Source: Jaminaea rosea
Lineage: Eukaryota; Basidiomycota; Exobasidiomycetes; Microstromatales
Reading direction: 5' to 3'
Length of the DNA: 64,000 nt
NCBI RefSeq assembly: GCF_003144245.1
Contig: NW_020289975.1
Coordinates: 2,561,496 to 2,625,495 of the forward strand
The position numbers and the translations under genes are program-made. The stretch's first letter is position 1; every line of letters starts with the position of its first letter. Shown here in pieces: positions 43,752-58,000 of the stretch. Below the pieces are notes generated by a model. The model was not told the origin of the DNA. It did not search any database and was given only the letters and a program-made list of their open reading frames with translations.

Positions 43752-45018
43752 GTCTGCCTCGTCTCTTCTTGCCCTCTCCTCATTGTCACCCTTGAACTCC
43801 TAGCATATGTTTATCCGTTGATCAGATGGGATCTCAGCGACGTTGTCGCACGAAGCGTGTGGTCGCAATGGCCATCAGCGACGACGATGGTCGCCATTCA
43901 CTGTAATGCAAGCATAGCTGACCGCGTATCGGCGGTGGCTTTTATTCACCTCTCAAAGAGTCGAGAGCGCTTCCGAAGTGCAGCCTGCCTAGAGTGTGCC
44001 ACAAAGGTGTGGAGTGTCGTCGTAGCCGCCTCACGACATCTCTTGTGACGCAATCACTTGCAGAGACGGACCCTTGGCAGAAAGGACGCCATCACACTCC
44101 GTCTTGGCCGAGACATTCTCCTCGGCTTGCTTCAAGACCTAGCTGACACAGCTTCTTGCTTATGATGTCCTCCGTCGCATGTCTGTCGCTGTCCTTCTCG
44201 TGTCGATTAGACTTTCTCTCATCCACCCTCTTCTTCACGCCTCTCTCTTGCTCATGCTAACAAGCCCCGCTTCTCGACGACGTCGGAGCACGGTGACGAG
44301 CGTCAAAACGCGTGGGCTTCGGTCGCCACGCGATGCGGTCCAACAAACAGACCTCGAAGAAGCAGGCGTGTCGACGGCGGGCGCGTGGGCCGGAGGGGCG
44401 AGAGCGAAGCAGCAGCAGCAGAGCTTTCGTCGAAGTCGAGGTCGAGGTCGGGGCGAGGCGAGGCCAGACTGGGCAGCCCGCCCGTCGACGACGTCGCCCC
44501 TCTGGGCCTCTGGCTCGCTGCTGCTGGCTCAGAGAGTAACACCTCGACTTCGCCCGCCCGCTCGACGACGGCACACCCGCTTCGTCTCGCCTTTGTCTCT
44601 TTTCACCATCACTCCCACCACTGCCCGCCCATCTTCCTCGACCCTCCTCTCCGTTCCTCTCACACACACACTCCCTTGTGGCAGCTGCTTCTTCTCCTCG
44701 TCGCTGTCTGCAACGCAAGTACCACTGCTCCTCGCAATCAAGCGTGCCTGAGAATTGACACCTTTGGAAATGTGAGCACACGCGCGAAGCCAAAGCGCGA
44801 AGATTGGGTAGCGATTGCGGTGGTGATGGGCTGGCGGGCGTACCTCGACCACGCGGTCGTCTCAGGGCAGGGCAGCAAGGGCGTGTTGTTGTCGGCGGAT
44901 CGATGAACAAACAGTCGCGCAACCACGCCGCCATCTCGAGAGCCAATCGCTGACCGCATCGTCTTCCTTCTCTCCTCCAGCTTCCTCTTCCCAACCCCCC
45001 CACTACAGATCTGCAATC
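43752..45018 (+). other. Intergenic region and probable leader of beta-tubulin
   Basis: These 1.27 kb lie between the HSP10 stop and the tubulin ATG. The right third is CT-rich and resembles a transcribed leader. A GTGAGC at 44772 and a CTCCAG ending at 44980 could bound a 209-nt leader intron (inference). Long open frames on both strands around 44180-45070 are Arg/Ser-rich and look like composition artefacts. No RNA gene is recognised. Confidence 0.4.
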
Positions 45019-46709
<1,691 letters not shown>

Positions 46710-47208
46710 GAAGCGCAATAGACACAGCGCAGTAAGAAGAGCAACAGTGAAAGGAGTCTTGTCCCCCCCCCACAAAGCCCCCTCCCTCTGGACGTCATCA
46801 TCATCAACTTGGAAGGCGCGCGCCAAGTCGCCGTCGACTTTGCTGCCCCGTCTTCGCCCTTGTCCCTTTGCCCCGACCTCTTCTTCTTCTCCTCTCTTAC
46901 TTTCTTTGCGAACTCTTCTTCTTTTTCCACGCTCCCTAATTGATTCCACAAAGTCTTCGCGAGCCAGCGTGCGGTGAATGATGGCTCGGGGTTAGCGCTC
47001 CTTACGACCTGCTCTCGAGGCTGGCTCCTTCTTGCCGCCGGCTGAGGGGGGCGGACAGAGGCTGCGCTGCAGGGTTCACGTCAGCTCCTGGCTTTTTGGC
47101 CCGCTCTTCTTTCACGTCCTGACCATTCGTCACACTTGGATCCGCATGGAACCCTCATCATCTCTTCGTCCCTGATTGTCTCCTATTTCATTCATTCATT
47201 CGTCCGTC
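46710..47208. other. Intergenic: tubulin 3' end and promoter of the DUF1624-like gene
   Basis: These 499 bp contain the tubulin 3' region (CT-rich tract about 46840-46930) and upstream sequence of the following plus-strand gene. No further gene is recognised. Confidence 0.4.
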
Positions 47209-48949
47209 ATGTCCACCACTCGCGCTGACGAACGGACCCCACTGCTCGACGACGACGGCGGCGGCGGCGGCGGCGGCCGCAGCAATGGCGAGCCTTCTCA
47301 AGAAACGACCCTTTCCACTCTGCCTTCCCCATCAGCTTCAAAATCCACCACAAGACAAGTCGCACCCGACCTCCTCCGTGGCGTTCTCATGATTCTGATG
47401 GCCCTCGACCACACCTCCGTCTCATTGGGAGCATACCCGCATGGAACTGGAACGCACAGCGAGGAGGCTAGCGTGCCTGTTACCCAGTGGAGCGCTCCGC
47501 TGCCTTTCGCAATGAGATCCTCGACGCACATGGTCGCTCCGGGGTTTAGTCTATTGATGGGCATGGGGATAGCGTACTTCATTGAGAGCGTGAGTTGCGC
47601 GGACAAGGGAGACGCAGCATACATAGGAGCGGATTGACATGAGACATGAGCTGACCTTTCGTGACCCTCGCGAACCGCAGCGCTCAAGACAGGGCTGGAC
47701 TGTCACCCGTCAGCTTCGTCATATTGCCGTGCGTACTCTGGCCATCCTGCTAGTCAATTATGCATCCGTAGGCGTCAGCATGGCCACCTGGACCGGCAAG
47801 TTTCTGGTGGTGCCCAACATAATTCTTGTGGCATTGGCCCTCGACTACCTGTTTGTCGGGGTGCTCTACGTGCTGCATGTTGCGTATGTTGAGCCGTGGC
47901 TGAAGAGAACGTTCAGCAGGCGGCAGGGCAGATGTGAGGCAGACGAGGATGACGAGTCTGCGGTAGCGTCATTGGGCGAAGGAAGCTCTTCAACGCTCGT
48001 CACCGTCGCGGTGGACGCGTTCCTCGTCCTCCTCGCCGGCGTCACCCTCTCCGCCAATATCTTGACCTCAGCCCATCACGGTGTCTGTCCGGCAACACAG
48101 GGACACGCACACGACCACATCAGCGCCGCAACAAGCGATGCTCCTACGATCTGGCTCCTCGCGGGCGGACATACCTTCCAAGCAGCAGCAGCAGCATCAT
48201 CTTCTCGTCCCTCTTCACCGCCCGAGGTCTGTCAACACCCAGGGAAGCTCCTTTACAACTTCCTGTTCCAGCAAGTCACCTGCCTCGACCAAGGGATTCT
48301 CTCCGGCTTTCCACCAGTTGGGTGGCTCTCCTTCGTCATCTTCGGTGTAGCATACGGGCGATGGTTGCTCGCTTCCCGCAAGCGCAACATCAGCGCACAG
48401 AGCATCAACGCTAGCCTGGCAGTCGTGTTCGCTCTGCTCTTTGTCTCGACCAGACTAGGCCAGTGGGGCAACACATCGACGCATTGTCTTTCCACCCCGG
48501 ACCAGCTCGCCCAGAAAGCTGGCTCCAATCCTTACCTGGCAAGCTGGCGCTCATTCGCCTACATAGTCAAGTATCCTCCCGATGCAGCCTTTGCCTTTGC
48601 CACGCTTGCTGGCAACTTCATCTTGCTCGCTCTGTTTGACGTCGCCCTCTCCACTGGGCCCTCTCTGATCAAGAAGAGCCTGCAAAACCCGTCCAACATC
48701 CTGCTAGCGTACGGAGTCCAGCCCTTGTTCTTCTACGGCGCCCACTTCTGGGTTTTAATGACGGTGCAGGCGATCTTGCTATACAGTGGTCTGGCGAAAA
48801 GGAATGCAGAGGGCAGGCCCGAGGTAGGCCTGGGCTGGGTCTTCTTGGCCGGCTATGCCACGGTGCTCGGCGTGATGTGGCCGCTATGCGTTGCGTTTGG
48901 ACGATTCAAGCGCAGGCAAGGGGGCGATAGCGTGTGGAAGTTCCTCTAA
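47209..48949 (+). CDS. HGSNAT/DUF1624-like multi-pass membrane protein
   Basis: Model: join of 47209-47589 and 47681-48949, giving 549 aa. A cytosolic head with a Gly tract (GGC repeat near 47262-47280) precedes PDLLRGVLMILMALDHTS, the family signature of heparan-alpha-glucosaminide N-acetyltransferase-like and DUF1624 proteins. About ten membrane spans follow, including the HMVAPGFSLLMGMGIAYF helix that abuts the splice junction. A hydrophilic loop of about 25 residues precedes the middle spans. The human relative acetylates heparan sulfate in lysosomes; fungi lack that substrate, so the role here is unknown and may be acyl transfer across a membrane. The intron (91 nt) has a GTGAGT donor and a CGCAG acceptor in phase 0. 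Confidence 0.8.
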
Positions 48950-49156
48950 AGACTGGAACTTTTTTTGAAATTGGAATCGTTTAATGTGTAGAGTCTCTCA
49001 ACCATGACGGCGAACGTGACGATTGGGCGTGATTGGGCGTGAGCGTACGACTTGATGCATTGATTCGCCACGTGGCTCTTCGTGGTCGGTGCGCGTGCGA
49101 CGTGGACCCGCTCCTCGACCTTCGCACCTCAGCCAACCAACGCACTGCATATCATC

Positions 49157-50679
49157 ATGGTGAGCTGCGAGCCAAGCATAGGGCATATCAGCGCGCCGGA
49201 ACTGACTCGAACAACTTTGCCACCGCTATCAGGCTCCATCAGCAAACGCCAACGCGGGAGCGGCGGCCGACGGGCCTCGCGCTATTGAGACTCTGCATGA
49301 GGATATGATTGTGAGGACGAGGCGGAGGCGATGACGACGACGACCAGGAGGGTAGCTACGATCTTCAAGCGACTGACTCGATGCTCTCTTTACTTCATAC
49401 CCTCTGTTTCTCCTCGCTCTGACAGCACGATGCCCAACTCGACTACTACGGAAAGCGCCTCGCTACCTGCTCCTCTGACCGAACGGTCAAGGTATTCGAC
49501 GTGGTTGACGGCAGCGCCTCTGGACAAGGGACTACGCTTCGCGGGTTAGTAGCGCTATTCCTCACGCTCTTTCTCCTCATCTGGAGTACTTGCTCACTCT
49601 CCTTCCCTCCTGCTCCTCGTCCACAGCCACGAAGGCCCCGTCTGGCAAGTAGCCTGGGCTCACCCCAAGTTCGGGCCCATCCTTGCATCTTCCTCGTACG
49701 ACGGCAAGGTCATTATCTGGAAAGACAATGGCTCCGGTGGAGCGGCGACGGCGCAGCAGCAGCAGGGATATGGGGCATATGGACAGCAGGGATACGGCGG
49801 GGCAGCGTATGGAGGAGGAGCGGCTGGAGGTTGGACCAAGATCAAGGAGCATGCACTTCACAGCGCGTCGGGTGAGTCCGCGAGTCCTCCAGGGGACTTG
49901 AATCGCTCTCCATCAGCCAACTGACGCCTTCTTATGCCGCGCTCTCGCAACCAGTCAATTCAATCTCCTGGGCCCCGCACGAGCTCGGCTCCATCCTCAG
50001 CTGCGCCAGCTCGGATGGAAATGTCTCCGTCCTCACGTTCAACGATGACGGCTCATGGTCGGTGGACGTGGTTGCCGCTCACCCTATGGGATGCAACGCT
50101 GTCAGCTGGGCTCCGGCGACTGTCCCTGGCTCCCTGATCACGGCGCAGCAGCCAGCGACGGCAGCGAACGGAGCAACCGGTGCTGGGCAGGACGCAGGGC
50201 AGACTCGCACCGTGAGGAGGTTCGCGAGTGCCGGGTGCGATAACGTCGTCAAGATCTGGGAGTACAGCGATGATCCGCAAGCAGGTGTGGACCCTTCAGG
50301 CGCAGGAGCTGGAGGTAGATGGAGGGAAGTCGAGCAACTCACAGGCCACAGCGACTGGGTCCGTGACGTAGCCTTTGCGCCCAACGTCGGTCTCCCACGC
50401 AGTTATCTCGCCACATGCTCGCAGGACCGAACCGTCCTCGTATGGACTCAAGATGGGCTCGAGGCGCCGTGGAACAAGACGGCGCTCAACCCTACTCCCG
50501 GGGCTGGAGCGGCTCCTGGTGGGAGTGCGACGGGGGGCAAGTTCGCGGACACAGTCTGGAGGGTGAGCTGGAGTGTCAGCGGGAACGTTCTGGCGGTGAG
50601 CTGTGGAGATGGCAAGGTGACGCTTTGGAAGGAGAATCTCAAGGGAGCGTGGGAATGCTGTTCAGAGATGGATTCGTAG
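49157..50679 (+). CDS. SEC13: COPII coat / nuclear pore subunit Sec13
   Basis: Model: join of 49157-49159, 49233-49310, 49426-49544, 49627-49871 and 49955-50679, giving 389 aa. The first coding exon is only the ATG, followed by a GTGAGC donor. The second resumes with a short Ala-rich head, ETLHEDMI, then [20 protein letters not shown], which matches Sec13 closely. Six WD40 blades follow ([56 protein letters not shown]). Sec13 pairs with Sec31 in the outer COPII cage and with Nup proteins in the Y complex. It is longer than yeast Sec13 (297 aa) because of Gln/Gly- and Ala/Gly-rich insertions in blade loops. The third donor is GTTAGT, the least typical one here. Introns are 73, 115, 82 and 83 nt. 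Confidence 0.94.
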
Positions 50680-50936
50680 TAGGCGGCGCGATCCATGTAG
50701 AGGGCTGGGAATGATAGGCCCCTGCAACGAAATAAGATGCCATGTTCGATCGATTGCTACTTCGCGACGTGTGTGGTATCAAGGGAGCAATGATGCGATA
50801 CAAGCGAGAGACGAGTAAGGGGGATAGACGGATGCTGGGGCTATTGACACTGAAGCGATGAGGCAAAGACGATGATGCAGATCCGGTGTGAAAAGATGCA
50901 TAGATGCTATGAGAGATGTTGCGATGATGGGCAAGC

Positions 50937-52062
50937 TCAGTTGCCGCCATTCTCGCCCCCCTCCTGACGCTGCTCCTCCATCATCTTGGCGCCATCCTTA
51001 TGCTCATCGAATTGATAAATGGGCAAGTCGAAGAGCAGCCACGTCTTGACGAATTGTGGCAGCGGCTTGTATACGGCAGGCGGCATCGGGATAAGAATGC
51101 TCGTCCTGTTCTTGTGAGCCTTGTACCTTCTCCAGGGGTCTTCTTCACGCTGCGTCTTGCCGTAAGGCTCCAAGGTCTCTCCTTTGCTCGACATCTCGAA
51201 GTATTTCTGCTGCGTGGGCTTCTCTGCGGTCGGCATGCCCGAGAGGAACATGAGGAGGCCAAAGGTAAAGAGAGGCGAGACGACGGTGCCCAGCAGTGCG
51301 GAGTGGCCACGGTTTGAAATCTCAGGCTGAGCCGCAGGCGAGATACAGACGAGGTAGATACCCAGCCAGTTCATCATCTCGCCAAAATAGTTGGGGCGCC
51401 TCGACCAAGCCCATGGTCCTACATCGGTAATTGCGCCCTTTGGTGGCTTGACGACTGACTTGAAGCGGTACTTGGAGATGTCGGCCCAAGACTCGATGCC
51501 GAGGCCTAGTGCCCAGATGATAACACCGATAATATCCTTGGCCGTACCGAAAGCGGGTCCACGCGTGCCGCCGTAGCCGTCGACGTCGCGGGTTACAGAG
51601 GGGGAGTTGAGTACATTGATCGGCATGGTAATGGTCCAGACCCAAAGGAATTGGAAGAACCTGGCGTGGAGCAGAGAAAGACGGGTGTCAGTGAACTGTA
51701 GCTTCGGGCAGAGGATGGAGTGTCAGTGGTGCTCACCAGAATCCGGCGAACTTGAGAGGGTTTCCCCTCATCTGATCGAACCTGGAGTCGCCTCCCATCT
51801 TTGCGATCCTGAAGAGCTGGAATCCGCCGAGCCTAGCTGCCCAGAGCATCCCAAAGATGGAGGCGACGATATTACGCGCCGTGTACGCTGCACCGAAATT
51901 GAGCGTGACGAGGACGAGGAGGACAGTGGTCAGTGACGACCAGAAGTCGGTAATGATGTCGGTGCCCAGCGTGTAGGCAATGGTGAAGCCGACGACTTGC
52001 ATGCCGGCTGAGAGGATGGCCGTGAGGCCCAGGTAGTAGGCGTCGAGTGCCGCAACGAACAT
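50937..52062 (-). CDS. DUF1295 / steroid 5-alpha-reductase-like membrane protein
   Basis: Model: complement join of 52062-51737 and 51660-50937, giving 349 aa. The intron (51661-51736, 76 nt, GTGAGC donor) splits a Trp codon and restores GFWFFQFLWVWTITMPINV. At least six hydrophobic spans are present. The C-terminal half holds the family block with GIESWADISKYRFK followed by GPWAWSRRPNYFGEMMNWLG, typical of DUF1295 proteins related to steroid 5-alpha reductases and isoprenylcysteine methyltransferases. The protein should sit in the ER membrane; the substrate is not known. The hydrophilic tail ends in Gly/Asn. It converges with SEC13 (about 260 bp) and diverges from the photolyase gene. Confidence 0.85.
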
Positions 52063-52796
52063 GGCGGGCGAGGTGACGACGAGGTGGTGAGTGACAAGAG
52101 AGAAGTGGATCGCTGTAGGCGTCGCGACTTTGTACGTCGAGAGAAGGAGAAATTATCGGCTTGGCTCAGCTGAGTGCGGATCTCGGGACCCGCATACACG
52201 AGGTCGAGGGAGCTCAGCTGGACCCTGACGATGAGAAAAGTGGACTCCACAAGCAGCAAGCCAAGCCAAGCCAAGCCAAGCCAAATGGGTCGATGCGTCG
52301 TAGTCTACCTCTAGCTTAGCCAATGTCGCCTGTGACTAAGGCCCGATGCGGCGGCGCGACTGCGTCATCTCTCATCCGCTGCCGCGTGGGCGGCTACTCT
52401 TGCGGTACGAGGTGGAGGCGATGGCACGCAAAGGATCGAGCTCTAAATCAGAGATCGGCTTAGACTAGCACACACGCGAAAGGGCAGAAAGCATAGGCCG
52501 GGCCTGCTAGTAGTCGGAAGGGGCGGGCCAATTGGAATGACAAGCCAGTATTGAGACTTGACATCCTACTCCTACTCGTGACATCCGTATCCAAGGCCAC
52601 GGGCATCATTACCACCCTCTTCTCCACCAAGACCACTCGACTCGGTGCATCGGCGCTGCGATCGTCTCTCATCAGTGCTACCGCGCAGCATCATCCCGCC
52701 TGCTCGCGACTAGCACAGAGTCACCAGCTCGCTCATCCTCACCACCTTCAACAACTGCTGCGCCCTCTGGCTACTCGTTCAGCACCATTATCCACC
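52063..52796. promoter_or_regulatory. Divergent region between DUF1295 gene and photolyase
   Basis: These 734 bp hold both promoters. A tandem CCAAG repeat lies at 52257-52284. The photolyase frame stays open upstream of its ATG for about 245 bp (52551-52796) without an in-frame ATG. No clear TATA box or light-response element is identified. Confidence 0.4.
52257..52284. repeat. CCAAG pentanucleotide tandem repeat
   Basis: Four perfect CCAAG copies plus partial copies on both sides, about 200 bp upstream of the DUF1295 gene start. On the minus strand this reads as repeated CTTGG/TTGGC. Confidence 0.85.
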
Positions 52797-54783
52797 ATGG
52801 CTCCCAAACGTCAAGCAGCCAGCAAGAAGTCTCCTTCGCCCGACGCAGATGAGAAGGCTCTGGACCCCACCCTGGCCGAGCATGGCGACGCGTCTGATGG
52901 CGAGATGGCTCAGCCGGCAAAGAAGAGAAAGACGTCAGCAGGCTCAAAGAGCAGCAAGGATGACAAGAAATCTGGAGAATACGGAGGAGCCCCGCTCAAT
53001 GACGATGATGGAAAGACATTCAATGCAAAGAGGAACGACTGGAATCCTAATCCGGGAAAGTTGCCAGAGGATGGAAAGACGCCACTGGATCAGTTGAGGG
53101 AGGAGCTAGGCAAACAGAAAGCTTCAGAGGCTAAAGATGGGAACGTAATCTGGTGAGTCGCAGGATTGTGTGCGCGAGAGCCAAGAATATTACTGACCTC
53201 ACTCATTGCTATCATTCTCGCCCTCGCGCAGGTTCATGGGCATGAAGTCGCTCCGCATCGAAGACAATCGTGGTCTTGCCCACGCCTCGTCCCTTGCAAA
53301 AGAGCGTGGCGGCCATCTCATAGTCGTCTTCTTCATCTCACCAGGAGACTGGAAGATGCACGACCGAGCACCGCAGCGCATCGACTTTGTCCTGCGCAAC
53401 CTCGCCGAGGTGCAAAAGCAGCTTCAAGAGCTCAACATACCCCTCGTCATTCACACACAGAAGAAGCGCACAGACATACCCAAGGATATGGCTCGCTTTG
53501 CCAAGGAGTGGGGAGCTACCAGCGTTGTGGGCAACATCGAGTACGAGGTTGACGAGTGCTGGCGCGACATTGCGGTGATCAAGGAGCTCTCCAAGTCAAA
53601 CGTCCACGTCGACTTCCTCGAAGACGTCTACGTCGTCCCAGCCGGCGTCCTCAAGACGGGACAGGGCAACCAATACTCCGTCTTCTCTCCATGGAATCGC
53701 TCCTGGACGGCCTACCTCTCTTCGAATCTGGACCTCATCGAAGAGTCACCACTTCCTGAAGCAAACGACGCCTCGATCCGCAAAAAGGGGGGCAAACTTG
53801 CCCCTCTCTTCGACTCCAAGGTGCCCAGTAGCGTCGAAGGGTTCGAGTGCGAAAACGTCGATTACATGAAGAAGCTCTGGCCCGCTGGCTCGCATGCCGC
53901 ACGCACCGTACTCGACAACTTCATCAAGCGAAAAGGCGGCGAGAATGGGATGGACGCCCCCGCCACGGGAGACTGCTGGGATGACGTGGGGCCCAACGCC
54001 AAAGAGTCCCGCATTGGCAGGTACGGCATTGGTCGTAACCTCGTCTCAGAGAATGGCTCAAGCAGGCTCAGTCCTTACCTCTCCGCGGGCGTCATCTCTG
54101 CACGCGCCTGTCTGCGCGCTACCATGAACTTGGAGAAGGGCAAGCTCAAAGTGGGTCGCTCGACGGGCGTCGAGATGTGGAACACCGAAGTCTCCTTCCG
54201 CGACTTCTATGGGCACGTGTTGGCCGCCTGGCCTCGAGTGAGTATGCAACGCAACTACATCCTCAAGTACGAGGCCGTCGTGTGGGAGAACAACGAGGAG
54301 CACTTCAAGCGATGGTGCGAGGGGAAGACGGGCTACCCCTTAATCGACGCGGGAATGCGTCAGCTTGCCCACTCGTCGTGGCAACACAACAGGGCGCGAA
54401 TGGCTTGCGCCATGTTCCTGACCAAGCACCTCCTCTGCGACTGGCGCTGGGGCGAACGTCACTACGCCCGCCATCTGATCGATAGCGACCTGGCGTCGAA
54501 CAACGCTGGATGGCAGTGGTCCGCTTCCACCGGTACGGACCCCCAGCCCTACTTCCGCGTCTTCAACCCCACCAGCCAAAGCGAGAAGTGCGATCCTAAT
54601 GGGGAGTACATCAGGCATTGGTTGCCTGAGCTGAGCGGAGTCAAGGGAAACGCGATTCATGAGCCGTTTGCGCGATTGAGCAGGAGCGAGTTTGAGAAGC
54701 TCGACTACCCGAAGCCCATTGTGGAGCACAAGGCTGCGAGGGAGAGGGCGCTAGCCAGGTTCAAGCAGCCTGGGTCAACCTAA
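52797..54783 (+). CDS. PHR1: Class I CPD photolyase (cryptochrome/photolyase family)
   Basis: Model: join of 52797-53152 and 53232-54783, giving 635 aa. It uses FAD and blue light to split cyclobutane pyrimidine dimers. The start is in a perfect context (CCACCATGG). The first about 115 residues are hydrophilic and Lys-rich, with a likely nuclear signal (AKKRKTS). The antenna-binding alpha/beta domain starts at the splice junction (VIWFMGMKSLRIEDNRGL). FAD-domain marks follow: NGSSRLSPYLSAGVISARA, WNTEVSFRDFYGHVL, GYPLIDAGMRQL and HNRARM, and the family block around WQWSASTGTDPQPYFRVFNP. The intron is 53153-53231 (79 nt). Yeast Phr1 (565 aa) is similar in layout. Confidence 0.94.
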
Positions 54784-55059
54784 GGGGGCCATGAAGTAGG
54801 GTCGAAAGCTCAAAGTACATCTATCTTTCCCAATCATTCCCCATTGTCGTGCGACATCCCCCCCTCTTCCTCTCTCGATTATCACATCTACTCGCTCTCT
54901 CTCTTGCTCTCGTTTAATACAACGTCGTCGATTACTCCATCACACCCGCAGGAGCGTCTTCGAGTCACAATTTGTTTGCATTTCAATTTTTCGGGATACG
55001 GTACACAAAGCTTCTAATAGCAATCCTGAGCAGCACGATCTCACTTCCACCCAATCCTC
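54784..55059. other. Convergent intergenic region, photolyase/URA2 3' ends
   Basis: A 276-bp stretch between two stops, with a CT-rich tract at about 54860-54910. Nothing else is recognised. Confidence 0.4.
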
Positions 55060-58000
55060 CTACAACTGTACCGGCAGATCACGAGGCGTAGCCAGCATCA
55101 TGACAAGCAGCGCCGCCCTCACGAAGAGACCATATCGCATCTGTCTGAAGTAAGCGGCCCTCTTGGTATCCGTGTCCACCTCCGGGCTGAGCTCGGTAGT
55201 CCTAGGCAGCGGGTGGAGCACGATCATGTCCCTCTTGGCCTTTGCCAGGAGGGCATTGTCGACGCGGAAGTGGTCCTTGACAAGCTCAAACTCCTCGGGG
55301 CGCTCGAAGCGCTCCTTCTGGGTACGCATGACGTAGAGGACGTCCGTCTCCGCAATGACGTCGTTGATGTTGCTCGTGGCGAAGAGCTGTACCCCGCGCT
55401 TAGCCAGATCGCGGCGAAGCGACTCGGGGAACTCGAGGCCGGGGGGCGAGACGAGGTTGAGCCTGCACTGGTAGAGGGAGAGGATGTGCGCCAAGCTGTG
55501 GCATGTTCGCCCGTTCTTGAGGTCGCCAAGGAAGGTGACTGTCAGGCCCGAGATGGTACCAATCTCCTCACGGATGGACCAGGCGTCCAGCAAGGCCTGC
55601 GTGGGGTGCTCACCAATGCCGTCACCGCAGTTGACGACGGGGACGGGTGAGAAGCGAGCGGCCTCCTGCGCCGAGCCTACTGCAGGATGGCGAAGGGCAA
55701 CCGCGTCGGCGTACGAGCCGACGGTCTGGATCGTGTCGCTGAGCGACTCGCCCTTCTGCACGCTGGAGTGCTTCGTGTTGATCGGGAGTACCTTGGCACC
55801 AAGGCGCTGAGCAGCCGCTTCGAACGAGGCGGAGGTGCGCGTCGACTCCTCGTAGAACAGGGTGCAGAGGACACGGCCCTTGAGGATGTCTAGAACGCCC
55901 TCGCGCTCGATTGCCAGTCGGATTTCTGAAGCGACGGAGAAGAGCGCGTGCAGGTCGTCACGGTTGAATTGCTTGACGCTGAGGATGTGTCGACGCGAGA
56001 AGGTTGGGTGGCCGATCAGAGAGCGGATCGAGGGCAGAGAGACATCGCCTGCTGATGCTACGGGGGCAGAAGAGGGCAGAGGCGTAATGGCGCCCAAGCT
56101 GGACGACTCCTGTGCGACGAGGCTGGGCGACTTGAGCTTGGCGAGGTGGCCAGATGGAGGCGACATGACACCAGCCGGGGTCGAGGGGGCGTCGACACCG
56201 CTAGCCACGTCCGAGGCGAACGACAGGCGACGGCCCGTCGACCTGGCCGCAGGCTTGATGGCGCCGCCAACCAGGCCGGAGACGTTGCTGCCCATGGTAC
56301 CGTTGGAGAAGGACTCGCCGTCGATGACGACCGTACGGCCTCGCAGATTGACACGGTGCACCGAGCCAGTAGCTGCTTGCGACTCGAGCGGGCTCCAGTA
56401 CTCGCGCTTGATGAAGGGCACGGTACGGTCAACCTCAACCTCGACCTGCGTCTCAGGCTGATCAGTGATGCCAAAGACCTCACGAGGCTTGTCGTGGAGC
56501 TTCTCGAGAATGTCGTCAAGCGAGAGGCGTCCCTGGCCGACAGCGCCGAGGAGCAGGCTGAGGGTCTCCGAGATACCTGATTGGGCAGAGGCGGTGTGGC
56601 CGAGCTCCTTTGCGAGCTGATAGGGCGTGCTGCCGACGGAGAACATATCGATCTCGGACAGGTTGGCCCAGAGTGCGTTCTGGTCGTCCTTTGATGGCAA
56701 GCAGGTAGCAGCGGGGAACATCTCCGACGAGAAGAAGAGCGCGTACACCGTGACATCGCATGTGACCTTGAGGCCCTTGGCCTTGCTCAGAGCGATCAGC
56801 TGAATGTCGTCGCGGTGGAAGACGTTGGTGACGTGAATGCTGCGGCTGTGCAGCGAGGCGAGGAGCAGGACAGAGGCCAAGTCCGTTCCGCGCGCGTCGG
56901 TCACAATCGACTTGTCTTCAGGCCAGTTGGCAAAGTGAGCTGCAATGGCTGCGGCTTTGCTGACGTTCTGACCCAGGCCGTTGAAGGAGATGAAGAGCGA
57001 GCGAGCACGGTCCGAGAGTTCGGCAACGGCGTCAACATTGTCGGCTGTGGCCGAGAGAGACAGAGAGACGTCGCAGTGTGCCGATCCTGTCACCTTGCCC
57101 TCGGCGATGGCGAGGCTTTGGCTGTCAGTGAGGGCCGACGAGGCGACGAGCTGCACACTGGTGAAGCCACCAGCGAGTGATGCCTTGGTCAGTTGAGCAA
57201 TCTCGCGGGCGCCGCTCGTTGAGTTGGCGATGTCCTCGGCGTAGGCCTGGATGTTGATCAAGCCGGGGAAGGTGAAGGTTGAGTGGCTCGTCTTGAAGTC
57301 GATGGGCAGGATGGGGAACTGCCCTTCCCTACGACGGTGTCGGGCGAGGGCCTCGACGAAGAGCTTCGCATTCTTGACGTTGGTGATCAAAGGAATCGAG
57401 CGGTCAATCGCCAAACGACGAGCACGGTATCCCATCGAGGTGAAGGATGCCGGGCGACGGTACTTGTTCTTCGACGGGAGCGAGATGAAGAGCGACGACA
57501 AGCCCTGTGTCAAGTGGCTGAGCAGCGAGTAGGCGGCCTTGCTGTTGTTGTCATCAGCGCCGGGCAGGTCGTCCTCAGGCAGGGCCTCGAGGTGGATGAC
57601 GGGAATGCCCTGCTCCGAGTAGAAGTCGGCGGACCCAGACGAACCGTACAGCGTGAAGCCCAGGGCGTGGAGCGTGCGAACGGCAGGCAGAAGCTCCTGC
57701 TTCTCGCTGAAGCTACCAATGGACAGCAGCACGTTCTTCGTCGGCAGCTTGATGCCACTGGCCAGCATTCCCTTGAGGTACGCCTCATACTTGTCGCGAC
57801 CAAAGCAGGCCACCTCACCAGTCGAGGCCATCTCGACGCCGAGGATAGGGTCGGCACCAGCGAGTCGGCTGAAGGAGAACTGCGGAACCTTGACACCGAC
57901 ATAGTCGCGAGGCAAGTTGAGCTTCGGGTAGGGCACGATCGGCAGGTCAAGCATGACGCGCGTCGCCATCTCAATGGCGTCGACGTTGGTCACCTTGGAG

